From: Epilithonimonas caeni DSM 17710
GTDB taxonomy: Bacteria; Bacteroidota; Bacteroidia; Flavobacteriales; Weeksellaceae
Assembly (NCBI RefSeq): GCF_000426465.1
Contig: NZ_AUFK01000017.1
Span: forward strand, 1 to 64,000
Direction of reading: 5' to 3'
Length of the DNA stretch: 64,000 nucleotides
In this document: piece after piece, positions 1-8,374 of the stretch
Position numbering within the stretch: the first letter of the stretch is position 1
Layout: the number at the start of each line of letters is the position of its first letter
Notes under the pieces: model-generated
The model's input: only the letters and a program-made list of their open reading frames with translations
The model's database searches: none
Told to the model about the DNA's origin: nothing
Program-made: the position numbers and the translations under genes

Positions 1-87
<87 letters not shown>

Positions 88-237
88 ATGTTTGTCTGTC
101 CCTTAACTCAAACTCAATTTAAAATTGACGCTTTGGTTTTTTTCCTTACTTGGTTGTTATATGTTATGTCAATGAACTTCGTTCTCTTCGCTTCCCCGGG
201 GTCCCGACCTGTCGTCATCTCCCCCGATTTGCGAGTG

Positions 238-269
238 CAAAAGTAGAAAATATTTTCCGGAACACCAAA
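238..269 (-). promoter_or_regulatory. rRNA promoter, proximal (candidate)
   Basis: On the minus strand TTTG (266-269) is followed after 20 nt by TACTTTTG (238-245). This matches the Bacteroidetes primary-sigma consensus TTTG-N19-21-TAnnTTTG. It would start transcription near 230, about 140 nt upstream of mature 16S RNA. It is one of two tandem matches in this leader. Confidence 0.6.
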
Positions 270-364
270 ACTTTTCTGAAGTTTTTTTTCGTAACCCCGA
301 AATTCGTCCCGTAATGTCCTCTATCCCTCTCCTGCGCTGCCAAATTCTCTCGTTTTTGGTTCTG

Positions 365-397
365 CAAATGTATGTTGAAATATAAACTACTTCCAAA
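365..397 (-). promoter_or_regulatory. rRNA promoter, distal (candidate)
   Basis: On the minus strand TTTG (394-397) is followed after 21 nt by TACATTTG (365-372), a second match to the Bacteroidetes consensus, about 125 bp upstream of the first. Tandem promoters are common for rRNA operons. Confidence 0.6.
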
Positions 398-399
398 TT

Positions 400-845
400 G
401 AATTAACAATTAGTTTACAATTGTGTAAAACTTAATTAAATAAATCATTATTTAACAGTGACTTATAAAAATAACAAAGTTATCCACATTATGTTAAATA
501 AGCTTTGACAATTAATAAATCGACACAATATAATTAAATCTAAGAGAAAGGTTTGATAAAAGCAACTTAGTTTTTTCAAATATAAAGGAATAGAAAATAA
601 AAACATGTTATAGTGGAAGAGTGCAAACCATTTATTCAGAATTGGCTAGAAAAGAATTATAATTCACCTTATACAAATTTAGGAGTTCATAAATAGCGTA
701 AAAGAAATTAGCCTACACCATTATAAAATACCTATCATATTATATAGCTTTATATGATAATTTCTTTGGGACGCCTTTGGTTTCTGAACATGCTGTTTTA
801 CATATCTTAATTGATCATTACAATCTTTATTAGGTTCTAAATAAG
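400..845. other. AT-rich intergenic region without a recognisable gene
   Basis: Between the rRNA promoters and the ribB promoter lie about 450 very AT-rich bases. I see no tRNA, no convincing open frame and no strong hairpin. A short in-frame stretch near 613-696 is discussed among the rejected items. Confidence 0.6.
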
Positions 846-853
846 TATCTTTG
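846..853 (+). promoter_or_regulatory. -7 promoter element for ribB
   Basis: TATCTTTG matches TAnnTTTG and lies 19 nt before the ATG at 873. No clear TTG -33 box stands at the expected distance. A T-rich stretch around 825 could serve. Confidence 0.55.
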
Positions 854-872
854 CAAAAATTTTTTAGAAATA

Positions 873-1994
873 ATGGATAAATTCCAACTTAATACAATAG
901 AAGAAGCTATTGAGGACCTTAAAAATGGGAAAATGGTCATCGTGGTAGACGACGAAGACCGTGAAAACGAAGGCGACCTTCTGGCAGCTGCTGAGCTTAC
1001 GACGCCAGAGATTGTGAACTTTATGGTGACGCACGCAAGAGGTTTGATTTGTATGCCACTTACCGAAAAAAGATGTGACGAACTTGAACTTCACTCGATG
1101 GTGGCTAACTCCACCGACCCAAAAGAAACAGCTTTCACTATTTCTGTGGACCTTCTTGGAAAAGGTGCCACAACAGGAATCTCCGCAAGCGACCGTGCAA
1201 AAACCATTCAGGCAATCATGGATTCGGAAACCAAACCTGGCGATCTGATGAGACCTGGACATATTTTCCCACTGCGAGCAAGAGAAGGTGGCGTTCTGAA
1301 AAGAGCAGGGCATACCGAAGCTGCGATTGATCTGACAAGATTAGCCGGATTGAAAGAAGGTGGCGTAATCTGCGAAATCCTGAACGAAGATGGAAGTATG
1401 TCCAGATTGCCGGATCTTTTGAAATTCGGGGAAAAACATGATTTGAAAGTGATTTCCATAGAAGACCTTATCAACTACAGAATGAGACAGGGCGACCTTG
1501 TGGAAAGAATTGAAGAACGTGATATCAAAACGCATTACGGTGATTTCAAATTTTACGTTTTTGAAGAGAAACCAACTGAACAAATCCATTATGCCCTTAC
1601 CAAAGGAACTTGGTCAGTGGACGAAGCTGTACTTGTAAGAGTTCAGTCAACAGGAACTTATTTTGATGTTTTCAGCAGATTGTCTAATGGTGAACATCCA
1701 TTGATGCAACAAATTACTGATCTCATCAATGCTGAAGGAAAAGGCGCTGTGGTTTTCATCAACAATGTTTCTAACAAAGAAAATACATTGAGCAGAATCA
1801 AACATTTCCTGAATTTCCAAGACGGAACTAGCGAACAACCAACAATTGCTCCTAACTTCCGTGATTATGGAATCGGAACTCAGATTTTGAAAGACCTTGG
1901 AATTAACAAATTTAAAGTGATTACTCAGAATCCTAATATCAAACCAATTCTTTCCGGTTATGATGTGGAAGTGACCGAGATGATTGCTTTGTAG
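873..1994 (+). CDS. ribB: 3,4-dihydroxy-2-butanone-4-phosphate synthase with degenerate RibA-like domain (RibBX type)
   Basis: The N-terminal half (about residues 1-205) is a complete RibB domain, converting ribulose 5-phosphate to the four-carbon precursor of riboflavin. It has the acidic loop DDEDRENEGD (26-35), RPGHIFPL and AGHTEAAIDL. The C-terminal half has the size and order of GTP cyclohydrolase II, as in RibBA. However, where the zinc site HSEC-x9-10-CxC should be it reads VRVQSTGTYFDVFS, and this half contains no cysteine at all. It should therefore lack cyclohydrolase activity. Proteins of this shape are known (RibBX in some proteobacteria). An intact RibA is encoded at 21133. At 373 residues it is slightly short for RibBA. 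The tail may be structural or regulatory. Confidence 0.93.
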   Translation: MDKFQLNTIEEAIEDLKNGKMVIVVDDEDRENEGDLLAAAELTTPEIVNFMVTHARGLICMPLTEKRCDELELHSMVANSTDPKETAFTISVDLLGKGATTGISASDRAKTIQAIMDSETKPGDLMRPGHIFPLRAREGGVLKRAGHTEAAIDLTRLAGLKEGGVICEILNEDGSMSRLPDLLKFGEKHDLKVISIEDLINYRMRQGDLVERIEERDIKTHYGDFKFYVFEEKPTEQIHYALTKGTWSVDEAVLVRVQSTGTYFDVFSRLSNGEHPLMQQITDLINAEGKGAVVFINNVSNKENTLSRIKHFLNFQDGTSEQPTIAPNFRDYGIGTQILKDLGINKFKVITQNPNIKPILSGYDVEVTEMIAL

Positions 1995-2043
1995 ACCTGA
2001 AATAAAAATAATAGACGATGGAAATCCGTCGCATCAATAAAAT

Positions 2044-2075
2044 AAAAAACGCGTTCCAATTGGAACGCGTTTTTT
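2044..2075. terminator. Bidirectional intrinsic terminator
   Basis: This is a perfect palindrome: an A6 tract, ACGCGTTCCA, the centre AATT, then the complement and T6. It lies between the convergent ribB and M1 peptidase genes and can end transcripts from both sides. Confidence 0.9.
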
Positions 2076-2102
2076 GTCTATATTCTACTGTCTATCTAAA
2101 TT

Positions 2103-4040
2103 TTAATTCGCCGGCCAAAAATTATTTTTAGGATTGATATCCGGAACGATAGACTGCGGGTCAAGCTTTACATTCGTTACTTCTTTGTTAGAATCGATTT
2201 GGAAAGTCCATTCCGTATTGCGTTTCCAAACCTCGACCGGTAATTTAACCGTCTGAGTCGTTCCATCTTTGAAAGTCACTAAGATGGTTGTCGGCATTGG
2301 TAATTGCCCTATATTTTCAACTGTGATCTGAGCTCCGTTTTTGAAATCGCCATTGACAGGTTTCACATTTTTCACCGCCTGATCTACTTTCCATTTGTTC
2401 ATAAACCAGCCTCGCCAGAACCAGTTCAGCTCCTCGCCAGAAACATTTTCCATCGTGTGGAAGAAATCCCAAGGTGTAGGATGTTTGAACGCCCATCTAT
2501 GAACATATGTTTTGAATGCTTTATCAAACTTCTCAGGACCTAAAATAGTTTCTCTCAAGATTCCCAATCCAACGCCAGGCTTGAAATAAGCCAAAACGCC
2601 AATACTTCTTTCCTTCATATTATCCGGACCAACCATAATCTGTTCAAAGTTATCGCTCTGAACAAAAGGTCCGATTTTGCTGATATCTTGCTTATGGTAA
2701 TATTCGCCTTTGTTGAAAGCTTCCGTCGAAAGTTCATTGATAAATGTATTGAAACCTTCATCCATCCAGGCAAACACTCTTTCGTTGGAACCTACAATCA
2801 TCGGGAACCAGGTGTGTCCAAACTCATGATCCGTCACTCCCCAAAGATCGGCACCTTTTGAATTTCTATGGCAGAAAACAATTCCCGGATATTCCATTCC
2901 GCCTTCGTTTCCGGCAACATTGGTTGCTGCTGGGTAAGGATATTCAAACCATTTTCCAGAGTAATGCTCTATGGCAGCTTTTGTGTATTCGGTGGAGCGT
3001 CCCCAAGCTTTGTCACCTGCGCTTTCTACTGGATAAGCCGAGATTGCCAACGATTTTTTACCACTTGGAAGGTTGATTCTCGCTGCATCGATAATGAATG
3101 CCGATGATGAGGCCCAGGCAAAATCTCTTGCTTTTTCTATTTTGAATTTCCAGGTTTTTGTTCCTGATTGATTTCCTTTCCCTAATTCTGATTCAGGATG
3201 AATCATCACTGCTTTGTCGCTCTTTCTGGCTTCGTTCCAACGATTGATTTCCTCTTTAGAATAAACGTCTTTCTCATTCAATAATTCTCCTGATGCTACT
3301 ACATAATGATTAGCAGGCACCGTAATATTAGCTGATAAAGCTCCGTATTCCAAATAGAATTCTGAAGCTCCTAAATAAGGCAAAGTGTTCCACCCCATTA
3401 CGTCATCATACACGCACATTCTCGGATACCATTGCGCCAATGTGAAAATCTTCCCGTTCTTGGTATCTTCAACTCCCATTCTGTCGGAGCCATATTTTGG
3501 AGAAATGAAGGAATATTCGATTTTCAATTTAGCAACACCGCCATTCGCTTTCAGTTCGTTGGGCAGGTCAATCTGCATTCTTGTATCGGTAATGGTATAT
3601 TTTACATCTTTCCCTTCATATTTTACTGATTTGATTTTGTAGCCGCCGTCAAAAGTTTCTCCCTTCGCACCATTTCTACTGCCTGATAATGGAATAACGG
3701 CATTTCCTCTGGAATCTTTGGAAAAAAGATTTTGATCCAATTGTAACCAAAGAAAACCCAGTTGGTCCGGGCTGTTATTGGTATAAGTAATTTCGGCTGA
3801 GCCTGTTAATTCATTGCTTGATTCGTTAAGGCTGACATTCAGTTGATAATCAGCGGAGTTTTGCCAGTATTTGTGTCCCGGCTGTCCACTTGCAGAACGG
3901 GTTTCGGTTCCGGTTTGAGGATAGAAAAACGGTTTAAAGGCTTCTGTATAGTCATACTTTGGAGATTCCTGAGCGTAAGAATTGCCAACAAAAGCAAATA
4001 TCGCAATAGCAGAAATCAAATTAGGGAATTTCAATTTCAT
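2103..4040 (-). CDS. M1-family (gluzincin) zinc metallopeptidase, secreted
   Basis: An exported aminopeptidase-type protein. It starts with a signal peptide (MKLKFPNLISAIAIFAF... cut after SYAQ). A beta-sandwich N-terminal half is followed by the catalytic domain with GGMEYPG, the zinc motif HEFGH near residue 400, and the third ligand in WMDEGFNTF about 20 residues on. This order (GxMEx, HExxH-x18-E) defines M1 peptidases; the substrate is unknown. I chose the ATG at 4040 rather than the one at 4088 because it gives a clean signal peptide. At about 645 residues it fits the Bacteroidetes M1 proteins that lack the C-terminal ERAP-like helical domain. It is transcribed alone, convergent with ribB. 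Confidence 0.9.
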   Translation of the reverse strand: MKLKFPNLISAIAIFAFVGNSYAQESPKYDYTEAFKPFFYPQTGTETRSASGQPGHKYWQNSADYQLNVSLNESSNELTGSAEITYTNNSPDQLGFLWLQLDQNLFSKDSRGNAVIPLSGSRNGAKGETFDGGYKIKSVKYEGKDVKYTITDTRMQIDLPNELKANGGVAKLKIEYSFISPKYGSDRMGVEDTKNGKIFTLAQWYPRMCVYDDVMGWNTLPYLGASEFYLEYGALSANITVPANHYVVASGELLNEKDVYSKEEINRWNEARKSDKAVMIHPESELGKGNQSGTKTWKFKIEKARDFAWASSSAFIIDAARINLPSGKKSLAISAYPVESAGDKAWGRSTEYTKAAIEHYSGKWFEYPYPAATNVAGNEGGMEYPGIVFCHRNSKGADLWGVTDHEFGHTWFPMIVGSNERVFAWMDEGFNTFINELSTEAFNKGEYYHKQDISKIGPFVQSDNFEQIMVGPDNMKERSIGVLAYFKPGVGLGILRETILGPEKFDKAFKTYVHRWAFKHPTPWDFFHTMENVSGEELNWFWRGWFMNKWKVDQAVKNVKPVNGDFKNGAQITVENIGQLPMPTTILVTFKDGTTQTVKLPVEVWKRNTEWTFQIDSNKEVTNVKLDPQSIVPDINPKNNFWPAN

Positions 4041-4073
4041 TAGGTAAAAAGATTTATAGCATTTAAAAATAGG

Positions 4074-4108
4074 TAAAAAAAATCTCAAATTTGTTACAAA
4101 CTTGAGAC
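4074..4108 (-). terminator. Intrinsic terminator of the SDR gene
   Basis: On the minus strand TCTCAAGTTTG, a TAA loop and CAAATTTGAGA form a stem with one mismatch, followed by eight T. It lies just past the stop codon at 4130. Confidence 0.8.
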
Positions 4109-4129
4109 TTATTATTCTTTATTTTTAAA

Positions 4130-5011
4130 TCAATTCGATTTTTTGGCTTTAATCATTGCTTCCAGCATATCCCACATTTCCTGCGGAATATCTTCCAGCA
4201 TATTGAATTCGCCAGCACCCTGAAGCCATTCTCCACCGTCTATAGTTACGACCTCACCATTCATATAAGCTGAATAATCAGAAACCAGATAAGCGGCAAG
4301 ATTGGCTAATTCCTGATGTTCCCCTACTCTTCTCAACGGTACTTTCTTCTTCATATCGAACTTCTCCTGCAAATCTCCCGGAAGTAATCTATCCCAAGCT
4401 CCTTTCGTAGGAAATGGTCCCGGCGCAATTGCATTGAAGCGGATGCCATATTTTGCCCATTCAACCGCTAGACTTCTTGTCATTGCCAAAACACCTGCTT
4501 TTGCACAGGCAGACGGAACAACATAAGCTGAGCCCGTCCAGGCATATGTTGTTACAATATTAAGAACAGTTCCCGGAACTTTGTTATCAATCCAATATTT
4601 ACCAATGGAAAGTGTACAATTCTTAGTCCCTTTCAAAACAATATCTAAAATCGAATCAAAAGCAGAATGTGTTAATCTTTCGGTTGGCGAGATGAAATTT
4701 CCTGCAGCATTATTTAAAAGGATATCAATTCTCCCGAATTCTTTCAAAGCGGCTTCTTTCATCGCTTCCACTTCTTCCCAATTTCGTACATCGCAAGCCA
4801 CGCAAAGCACTTTACCACCTGTTTGTTCTTCCAGTTCTCTGGCCGTTCCCTGCAGTTTTTCTAAGTTTCTGGATGTAATCACAACTTTGGCTCCGAGTTC
4901 CAAGAAATATTTGGTCATCGCTTTCCCAAGCCCGCTTCCGCCTCCCGTAACAATGGCCACTTTATCTTTTAGTGCGTCTTCGCGCAACATTGGTTGTGTG
5001 TATTGATTCAT
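4130..5011 (-). CDS. SDR-family oxidoreductase, 2,4-dienoyl-CoA reductase-like
   Basis: A cytosolic Rossmann-fold NAD(P)H reductase of 293 residues. The cofactor motif TGGGSGLG is at about residues 22-29, NNAAGNF near 100, and PGP after the beta-6 strand. The usual catalytic YxxxK is replaced by SACAK, and the surrounding ACAKAGVLAMTRSLAVEW resembles peroxisomal-type 2,4-dienoyl-CoA reductases (DECR2), where the classical tyrosine is also absent. I therefore infer a role in degrading unsaturated fatty acids. Enoyl reductase or another acyl-CoA reductase is possible. A terminator follows and the next gene is divergent, so it is probably monocistronic. Confidence 0.85.
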   Translation of the reverse strand: MNQYTQPMLREDALKDKVAIVTGGGSGLGKAMTKYFLELGAKVVITSRNLEKLQGTARELEEQTGGKVLCVACDVRNWEEVEAMKEAALKEFGRIDILLNNAAGNFISPTERLTHSAFDSILDIVLKGTKNCTLSIGKYWIDNKVPGTVLNIVTTYAWTGSAYVVPSACAKAGVLAMTRSLAVEWAKYGIRFNAIAPGPFPTKGAWDRLLPGDLQEKFDMKKKVPLRRVGEHQELANLAAYLVSDYSAYMNGEVVTIDGGEWLQGAGEFNMLEDIPQEMWDMLEAMIKAKKSN

Positions 5012-5117
5012 AATTATAATTTATAGATGAATGTCTGTGGTAAATTTAGATTTTTATTTTGTTTTGAGAATTAACAAAAGTTATGCGAGAAATATTATTA
5101 CATCATCAGACATATTA

Positions 5118-5182
5118 GATTTGGCTACAACAATCTTTGATTTGGTCACACCGTTCCGTTCATCATTTTTCAACTTTGTCCT
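5118..5182 (+). promoter_or_regulatory. SDR promoter with 21-bp-phased direct repeats (candidate AraC activator site)
   Basis: GATTTGGCTACA (5118-5129) and GATTTGGTCACA (5139-5150) are direct repeats 21 bp apart, two helical turns, as in sites of AraC-family activators. Twenty bases on is TCAACTTTGTCCT (5170-5182), whose CAACTTTG is a weak form of the -7 box TAnnTTTG. The proximal half-site falls where a -33 element would sit. The aldo/keto reductase promoter at 7031-7089 has the same layout. Confidence 0.55.
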
Positions 5183-5213
5183 GTAAATAATTAACGTATT
5201 AAAAACAATCAAA

Positions 5214-6053
5214 ATGAGTACAAAAAAAGTATGGTTCGTGACTGGCGCTTCAAAAGGTTTAGGTCTGACATTAGTAAAAAAATTATTAGCTGAAGGTTAT
5301 TCTGTGGCAGCAACATCCAGAAATGTTTCGGAATTACAGAAAGTCATCAGCGCAGAAAACTCTGATTTTATCCCATTGGAAGTGGATTTGGTTAATGAAA
5401 TTTCGGTTTCAGAAGCGATTTCTAAAACAGTTGAGAAATTAGGAAGATTGGATGTTATCGTGAATAATGCGGGTTACGGACAATTGGGAACTCTAGAAGA
5501 ATTGACAGATAAAGAAAGCCGTCAGAATTTCGATACCAATGTCTTTGGTTCTTTGAATATCATCAGAAAATCAATGCCTTACCTCAGAGCACAAAAAAGC
5601 GGTCTTGTGATTAACATTGCATCAATTGGCGGACTTTCAGGAGATTTTCCCGGTTGGGGAATCTATTGCGCTACCAAGTTTGCCGTTGTCGGTTTCACGG
5701 AAGCTTTGGCTGCGGAAGCGAAAGAATTTGGAGTGAATGCAACTGTTGTTTATCCCGGTTATTTCAGAACTGAATTTTTAACCGGCGGTTCTCTTCGCAC
5801 ACCTGAAAATGAAATTGATGCTTATGCAACGGCCAGACAAATTCAAAAAGCGCACGAGCAGGACATCAATGGCAATCAGCCCGGCGACCCGGAAAAAGCG
5901 GCGGTGGCCTTGATAGAATTGGCGGCAATGGAAAACCCACCGGTTCATTTGGTTTTAGGTTCCGATGCTTTTCAAATGGCAACCAATAAGTTAAGCACAC
6001 TTCAAAATGAAATTTCTGATTTCAAAACATTAAGTATTTCAACAGATTACTAA
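5214..6053 (+). CDS. Classical SDR-family oxidoreductase
   Basis: A 279-residue classical short-chain dehydrogenase/reductase. It has TGASKGLG (10-17) for NAD(P) binding, NNAGYG, the catalytic serine in NIASIG, and YCATK with catalytic Tyr and Lys, followed by PGYFRTEF. The substrate cannot be told. Close relatives are usually annotated as general SDR oxidoreductases acting on aldehydes or ketones. It stands first in a run with an AraC regulator and an aldo/keto reductase. Its promoter shares sequence and spacing with the aldo/keto reductase promoter, which suggests the two reductases respond to the same signal, perhaps reactive carbonyls or xenobiotics. That last point is inference. Confidence 0.9.
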   Translation: MSTKKVWFVTGASKGLGLTLVKKLLAEGYSVAATSRNVSELQKVISAENSDFIPLEVDLVNEISVSEAISKTVEKLGRLDVIVNNAGYGQLGTLEELTDKESRQNFDTNVFGSLNIIRKSMPYLRAQKSGLVINIASIGGLSGDFPGWGIYCATKFAVVGFTEALAAEAKEFGVNATVVYPGYFRTEFLTGGSLRTPENEIDAYATARQIQKAHEQDINGNQPGDPEKAAVALIELAAMENPPVHLVLGSDAFQMATNKLSTLQNEISDFKTLSISTDY

Positions 6054-6059
6054 ATTTGT

Positions 6060-6088
6060 AAGGCAGCAGTCTCCGGATTGTTGCCTTT
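6060..6088 (+). terminator. Hairpin after the SDR gene
   Basis: AAGGCAGCA and TGTTGCCTT pair (one G-U) around a 10-nt loop and are followed by a short T-rich tail. It lies between the SDR stop and the AraC start. It may be a weak terminator that separates or attenuates the two genes. Confidence 0.5.
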
Positions 6089-6102
6089 AATCTTATTAGA
6101 TT

Positions 6103-7017
6103 ATGAGTAACAGAAAATTATATACGATTGACTCCGTTGCTGAATTTCACAGGATTTGCGGATTGTCTCAACCTCAACACCCAATGATTAGTCTGGTGGA
6201 TTACAGCCAGGTGGAATATCAAATCGAGGAATCGGAAATCAGCTGGGTTCAGGAATTGTATTTTATGGGTTTCAAGCGTGATATCCAGGGAAAATTGCAT
6301 TACGGACAAAGCCAGTATGATTTTGACGGTGGTCTGATGTGCTTCATTGCGCCGAGACAACTGGTGAGGATGATTATTGACAAATACGATACGAAACCGT
6401 CCGGCTTTCTTTTGGCTTTTCATCCCGATTTTATCTGGAATACGCCTTTGGCAAAGACCATTCACAATTATAAATTCTTCGGTTATGATGTCAATGAAGC
6501 GTTGTTTCTTTCCGAAAGAGAAGAAGAAACGTTGATAGGACTTTTCAAAGGCATCGAACGCGAATATCAGTCAGGAATTGATGAATTTACTCAGAATATC
6601 ATCATTTCTCAAATTGAAGTGATTCTGAATTACTGCGAACGATTTTACCAAAGACAATTCATCACCAGAAAAAAGAGCAATCATCAGGTTTTGGATAAAT
6701 TAGAACATATTCTGGAAAATTATTTCAAAAACGATGTCATCAATAAAGGTTTGCCAACTGCGAATTATGTTGCCGAGTCTCTGAATATTTCAACTAATTA
6801 TTTAGGAAGCCTTTTGAAATCTTTGACCGGACAAACTACTCAACAGCACATCCACGAAAAACTAATCGAAAAAGCTAAGGAAAAACTGTCTACAACGGAA
6901 CTTTCCGTAAGTGAAATTGCTTATGAACTGGGATTTGAGCATTCGCAGTCTTTTAGCAAACTGTTTAAAGCTAAAACAGACATTTCTCCTTTGGAATTCC
7001 GGAAGTCGTTTAATTGA
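6103..7017 (+). CDS. AraC-family transcriptional regulator (paralogue 1)
   Basis: A 304-residue DNA-binding regulator. About 190 N-terminal residues form a ligand or effector domain. The C-terminal 100 residues hold the two helix-turn-helix units typical of AraC/XylS (VAESLNISTNYLGSLLK, then LSVSEIAYELGFEHSQSFSK and the signature ...FKAKTDISPLEFRKSFN). It sits 50 nt downstream of the SDR gene and just upstream of the aldo/keto reductase. A close paralogue is encoded at 8521, with an almost identical C-terminal DNA-binding domain but a more diverged N-terminus. It probably activates the flanking reductases in response to a small molecule. Confidence 0.93.
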   Translation: MSNRKLYTIDSVAEFHRICGLSQPQHPMISLVDYSQVEYQIEESEISWVQELYFMGFKRDIQGKLHYGQSQYDFDGGLMCFIAPRQLVRMIIDKYDTKPSGFLLAFHPDFIWNTPLAKTIHNYKFFGYDVNEALFLSEREEETLIGLFKGIEREYQSGIDEFTQNIIISQIEVILNYCERFYQRQFITRKKSNHQVLDKLEHILENYFKNDVINKGLPTANYVAESLNISTNYLGSLLKSLTGQTTQQHIHEKLIEKAKEKLSTTELSVSEIAYELGFEHSQSFSKLFKAKTDISPLEFRKSFN

Positions 7018-7030
7018 CATCAGTAATTCT

Positions 7031-7089
7031 CATACAACTTTCGTCATTTTGCATACATCCAAATTTTGATTTCTCATCAACTTTGTCCT
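7031..7089 (+). promoter_or_regulatory. Aldo/keto reductase promoter with 21-bp-phased repeats
   Basis: CATACA occurs at 7031-7036 and 7052-7057, exactly 21 bp apart, followed 20 nt later by TCAACTTTGTCCT (7077-7089), the same 13-nt box as upstream of the SDR gene. Aligned without gaps, both promoters share TACAAC, TTTGnnnACAnC and the box. Probably regulated by an AraC-family protein encoded next to it. Confidence 0.55.
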
Positions 7090-7108
7090 ATTAAAAATCA
7101 AGAAAAAA

Positions 7109-8110
7109 ATGAAAAAAGTAAAATTAGGAAATCAGGGATTAATTATCCCTAATATCGGTTTGGGTTGTATGGGAATGACCGGTTTTGGCGATGCCGATAT
7201 GTATGGCAAAACAGATGAAGCGGAAGCTATTGCAACCATTCACCGTTCTTTGGAATTGGGCGGAAACTTTCTCGACACTGCCGATTTGTACGGTCCTTTC
7301 AAAAACGAACAACTCATAGCAAAAGCTATTGAAGGCAATCGTGACCAATACATTATTGCGACTAAATTCGGTTGGGAAATTGACGACAATGAGCAAGTTA
7401 CCTGGAAAATCAACGGAAGTAAAGATTATGTGAAAAAATCTGTTGAACGCTCTTTGAAAAATCTGAAAACCGATTACATCGACCTGTATTATATGCATCG
7501 TCTCGATAAAAATGTTCCGATTGAGGAAACGGTTGGAGCGATGAGTGATTTGGTAAAAGAAGGTAAAGTCGGTTACATCGGTTTGTCGGAAGTTTCTTCT
7601 GAAACGGTCAAAAAAGCGCACGCAGTTCACCCGATTACTGCTGTTCAAAGTGAATATTCTTTGTTTGAAAGAACGGTGGAAGAAAAAGGCGTGATTAAAA
7701 CGCTGAACGAACTGGGAATTGGTTTTGTGGCATATTCTCCGTTGGGAAGAGGATTTCTGTCCGGAAATATCAAAACGATTGACGATTTGCCGGAAAATGA
7801 TTTCCGAAGAGGGATTCCACGTTTTCAGGGGGAACAATTCCACAAGAACATCGAATTGGTAGAAGCGATTGAAAATATGGCGAAAGAAAAAAATATCACG
7901 TCTTCACAATTAGCTTTAGCCTGGATTATCAGCAAAGGAATTGTTCCGATTCCGGGAACAAAACGCAGAAAATATCTTGAGCAGAATATTGAAGCAGCAA
8001 CTATCCAACTGAGTGAATCTGACATTGAGAAGCTGGAAAGTATTGTGCCTTTAGGAACAGATACAGGAGCGACTTATGATGAATTTGGGATGGGACTTTT
8101 GGATTATTGA
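7109..8110 (+). CDS. Aldo/keto reductase
   Basis: A 333-residue NADPH-dependent oxidoreductase with a TIM-barrel fold. The catalytic tetrad is visible: Asp and Tyr in LDTADLYGP, Lys in IIATKFGW, His in YYMHRLD. The C-terminal cofactor-binding segment IVPIPGTKRRKYLEQN is typical of the AKR13-like group (relatives of YakC/IolS). It reduces aldehydes or ketones; the exact substrate is unknown. It stands alone after the AraC gene with its own promoter, which mirrors the SDR promoter 1.9 kb upstream. Confidence 0.92.
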   Translation: MKKVKLGNQGLIIPNIGLGCMGMTGFGDADMYGKTDEAEAIATIHRSLELGGNFLDTADLYGPFKNEQLIAKAIEGNRDQYIIATKFGWEIDDNEQVTWKINGSKDYVKKSVERSLKNLKTDYIDLYYMHRLDKNVPIEETVGAMSDLVKEGKVGYIGLSEVSSETVKKAHAVHPITAVQSEYSLFERTVEEKGVIKTLNELGIGFVAYSPLGRGFLSGNIKTIDDLPENDFRRGIPRFQGEQFHKNIELVEAIENMAKEKNITSSQLALAWIISKGIVPIPGTKRRKYLEQNIEAATIQLSESDIEKLESIVPLGTDTGATYDEFGMGLLDY

Positions 8111-8120
8111 TTTTTAATTT

Positions 8121-8335
8121 CTCGCAGATTGAGCAAATTTTGCTGATTTCACTTTAAAATATTTAATCGCAAAGTGAGACAAAGTTTTTATTTTATTTGC
8201 GAACGTTTTTAAGACATACAAAGGCGCTTCGCTTACCTACGAAATACTAAAATTGTATTTCATTGTTAAGTTTACGCCTTTGTTTAACTTAAATTTATAA
8301 CGCATTTTAATTTTCTTTTGTTTGACTTTGCGTTT
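8121..8335. repeat. Large nested intergenic inverted repeat
   Basis: The stretch starts with a single arm CTCGCAGATTGAGCAAAT (8121-8138). It continues into an imperfect long hairpin: CGCAAAGTGAGACAAAG (8168-8184) pairs with CTTTTGTTTGACTTTGCG (8315-8332), and inside it ACAAAGGCG (8218-8226) pairs with CGCCTTTGT (8275-8283). No coding frame is present. It belongs with the other word-built repeats of this window. Confidence 0.7.
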
Positions 8336-8374
8336 GAAAAAAACTAATTCAAACATAAAATTGGAACGCAATAT

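Noticed and set aside
613-696. Short in-frame stretch ending NYNSPYTNLGVHK, faintly like the C-terminus of an IS3/IS481 transposase
   Set aside because: Only 27 codons, no further transposase motif, no inverted repeats or target duplication nearby; similarity is by eye only.
7139-7843. A 234-codon minus-strand frame inside the aldo/keto reductase gene
   Set aside because: No recognisable domain; the plus-strand gene has a full catalytic tetrad.
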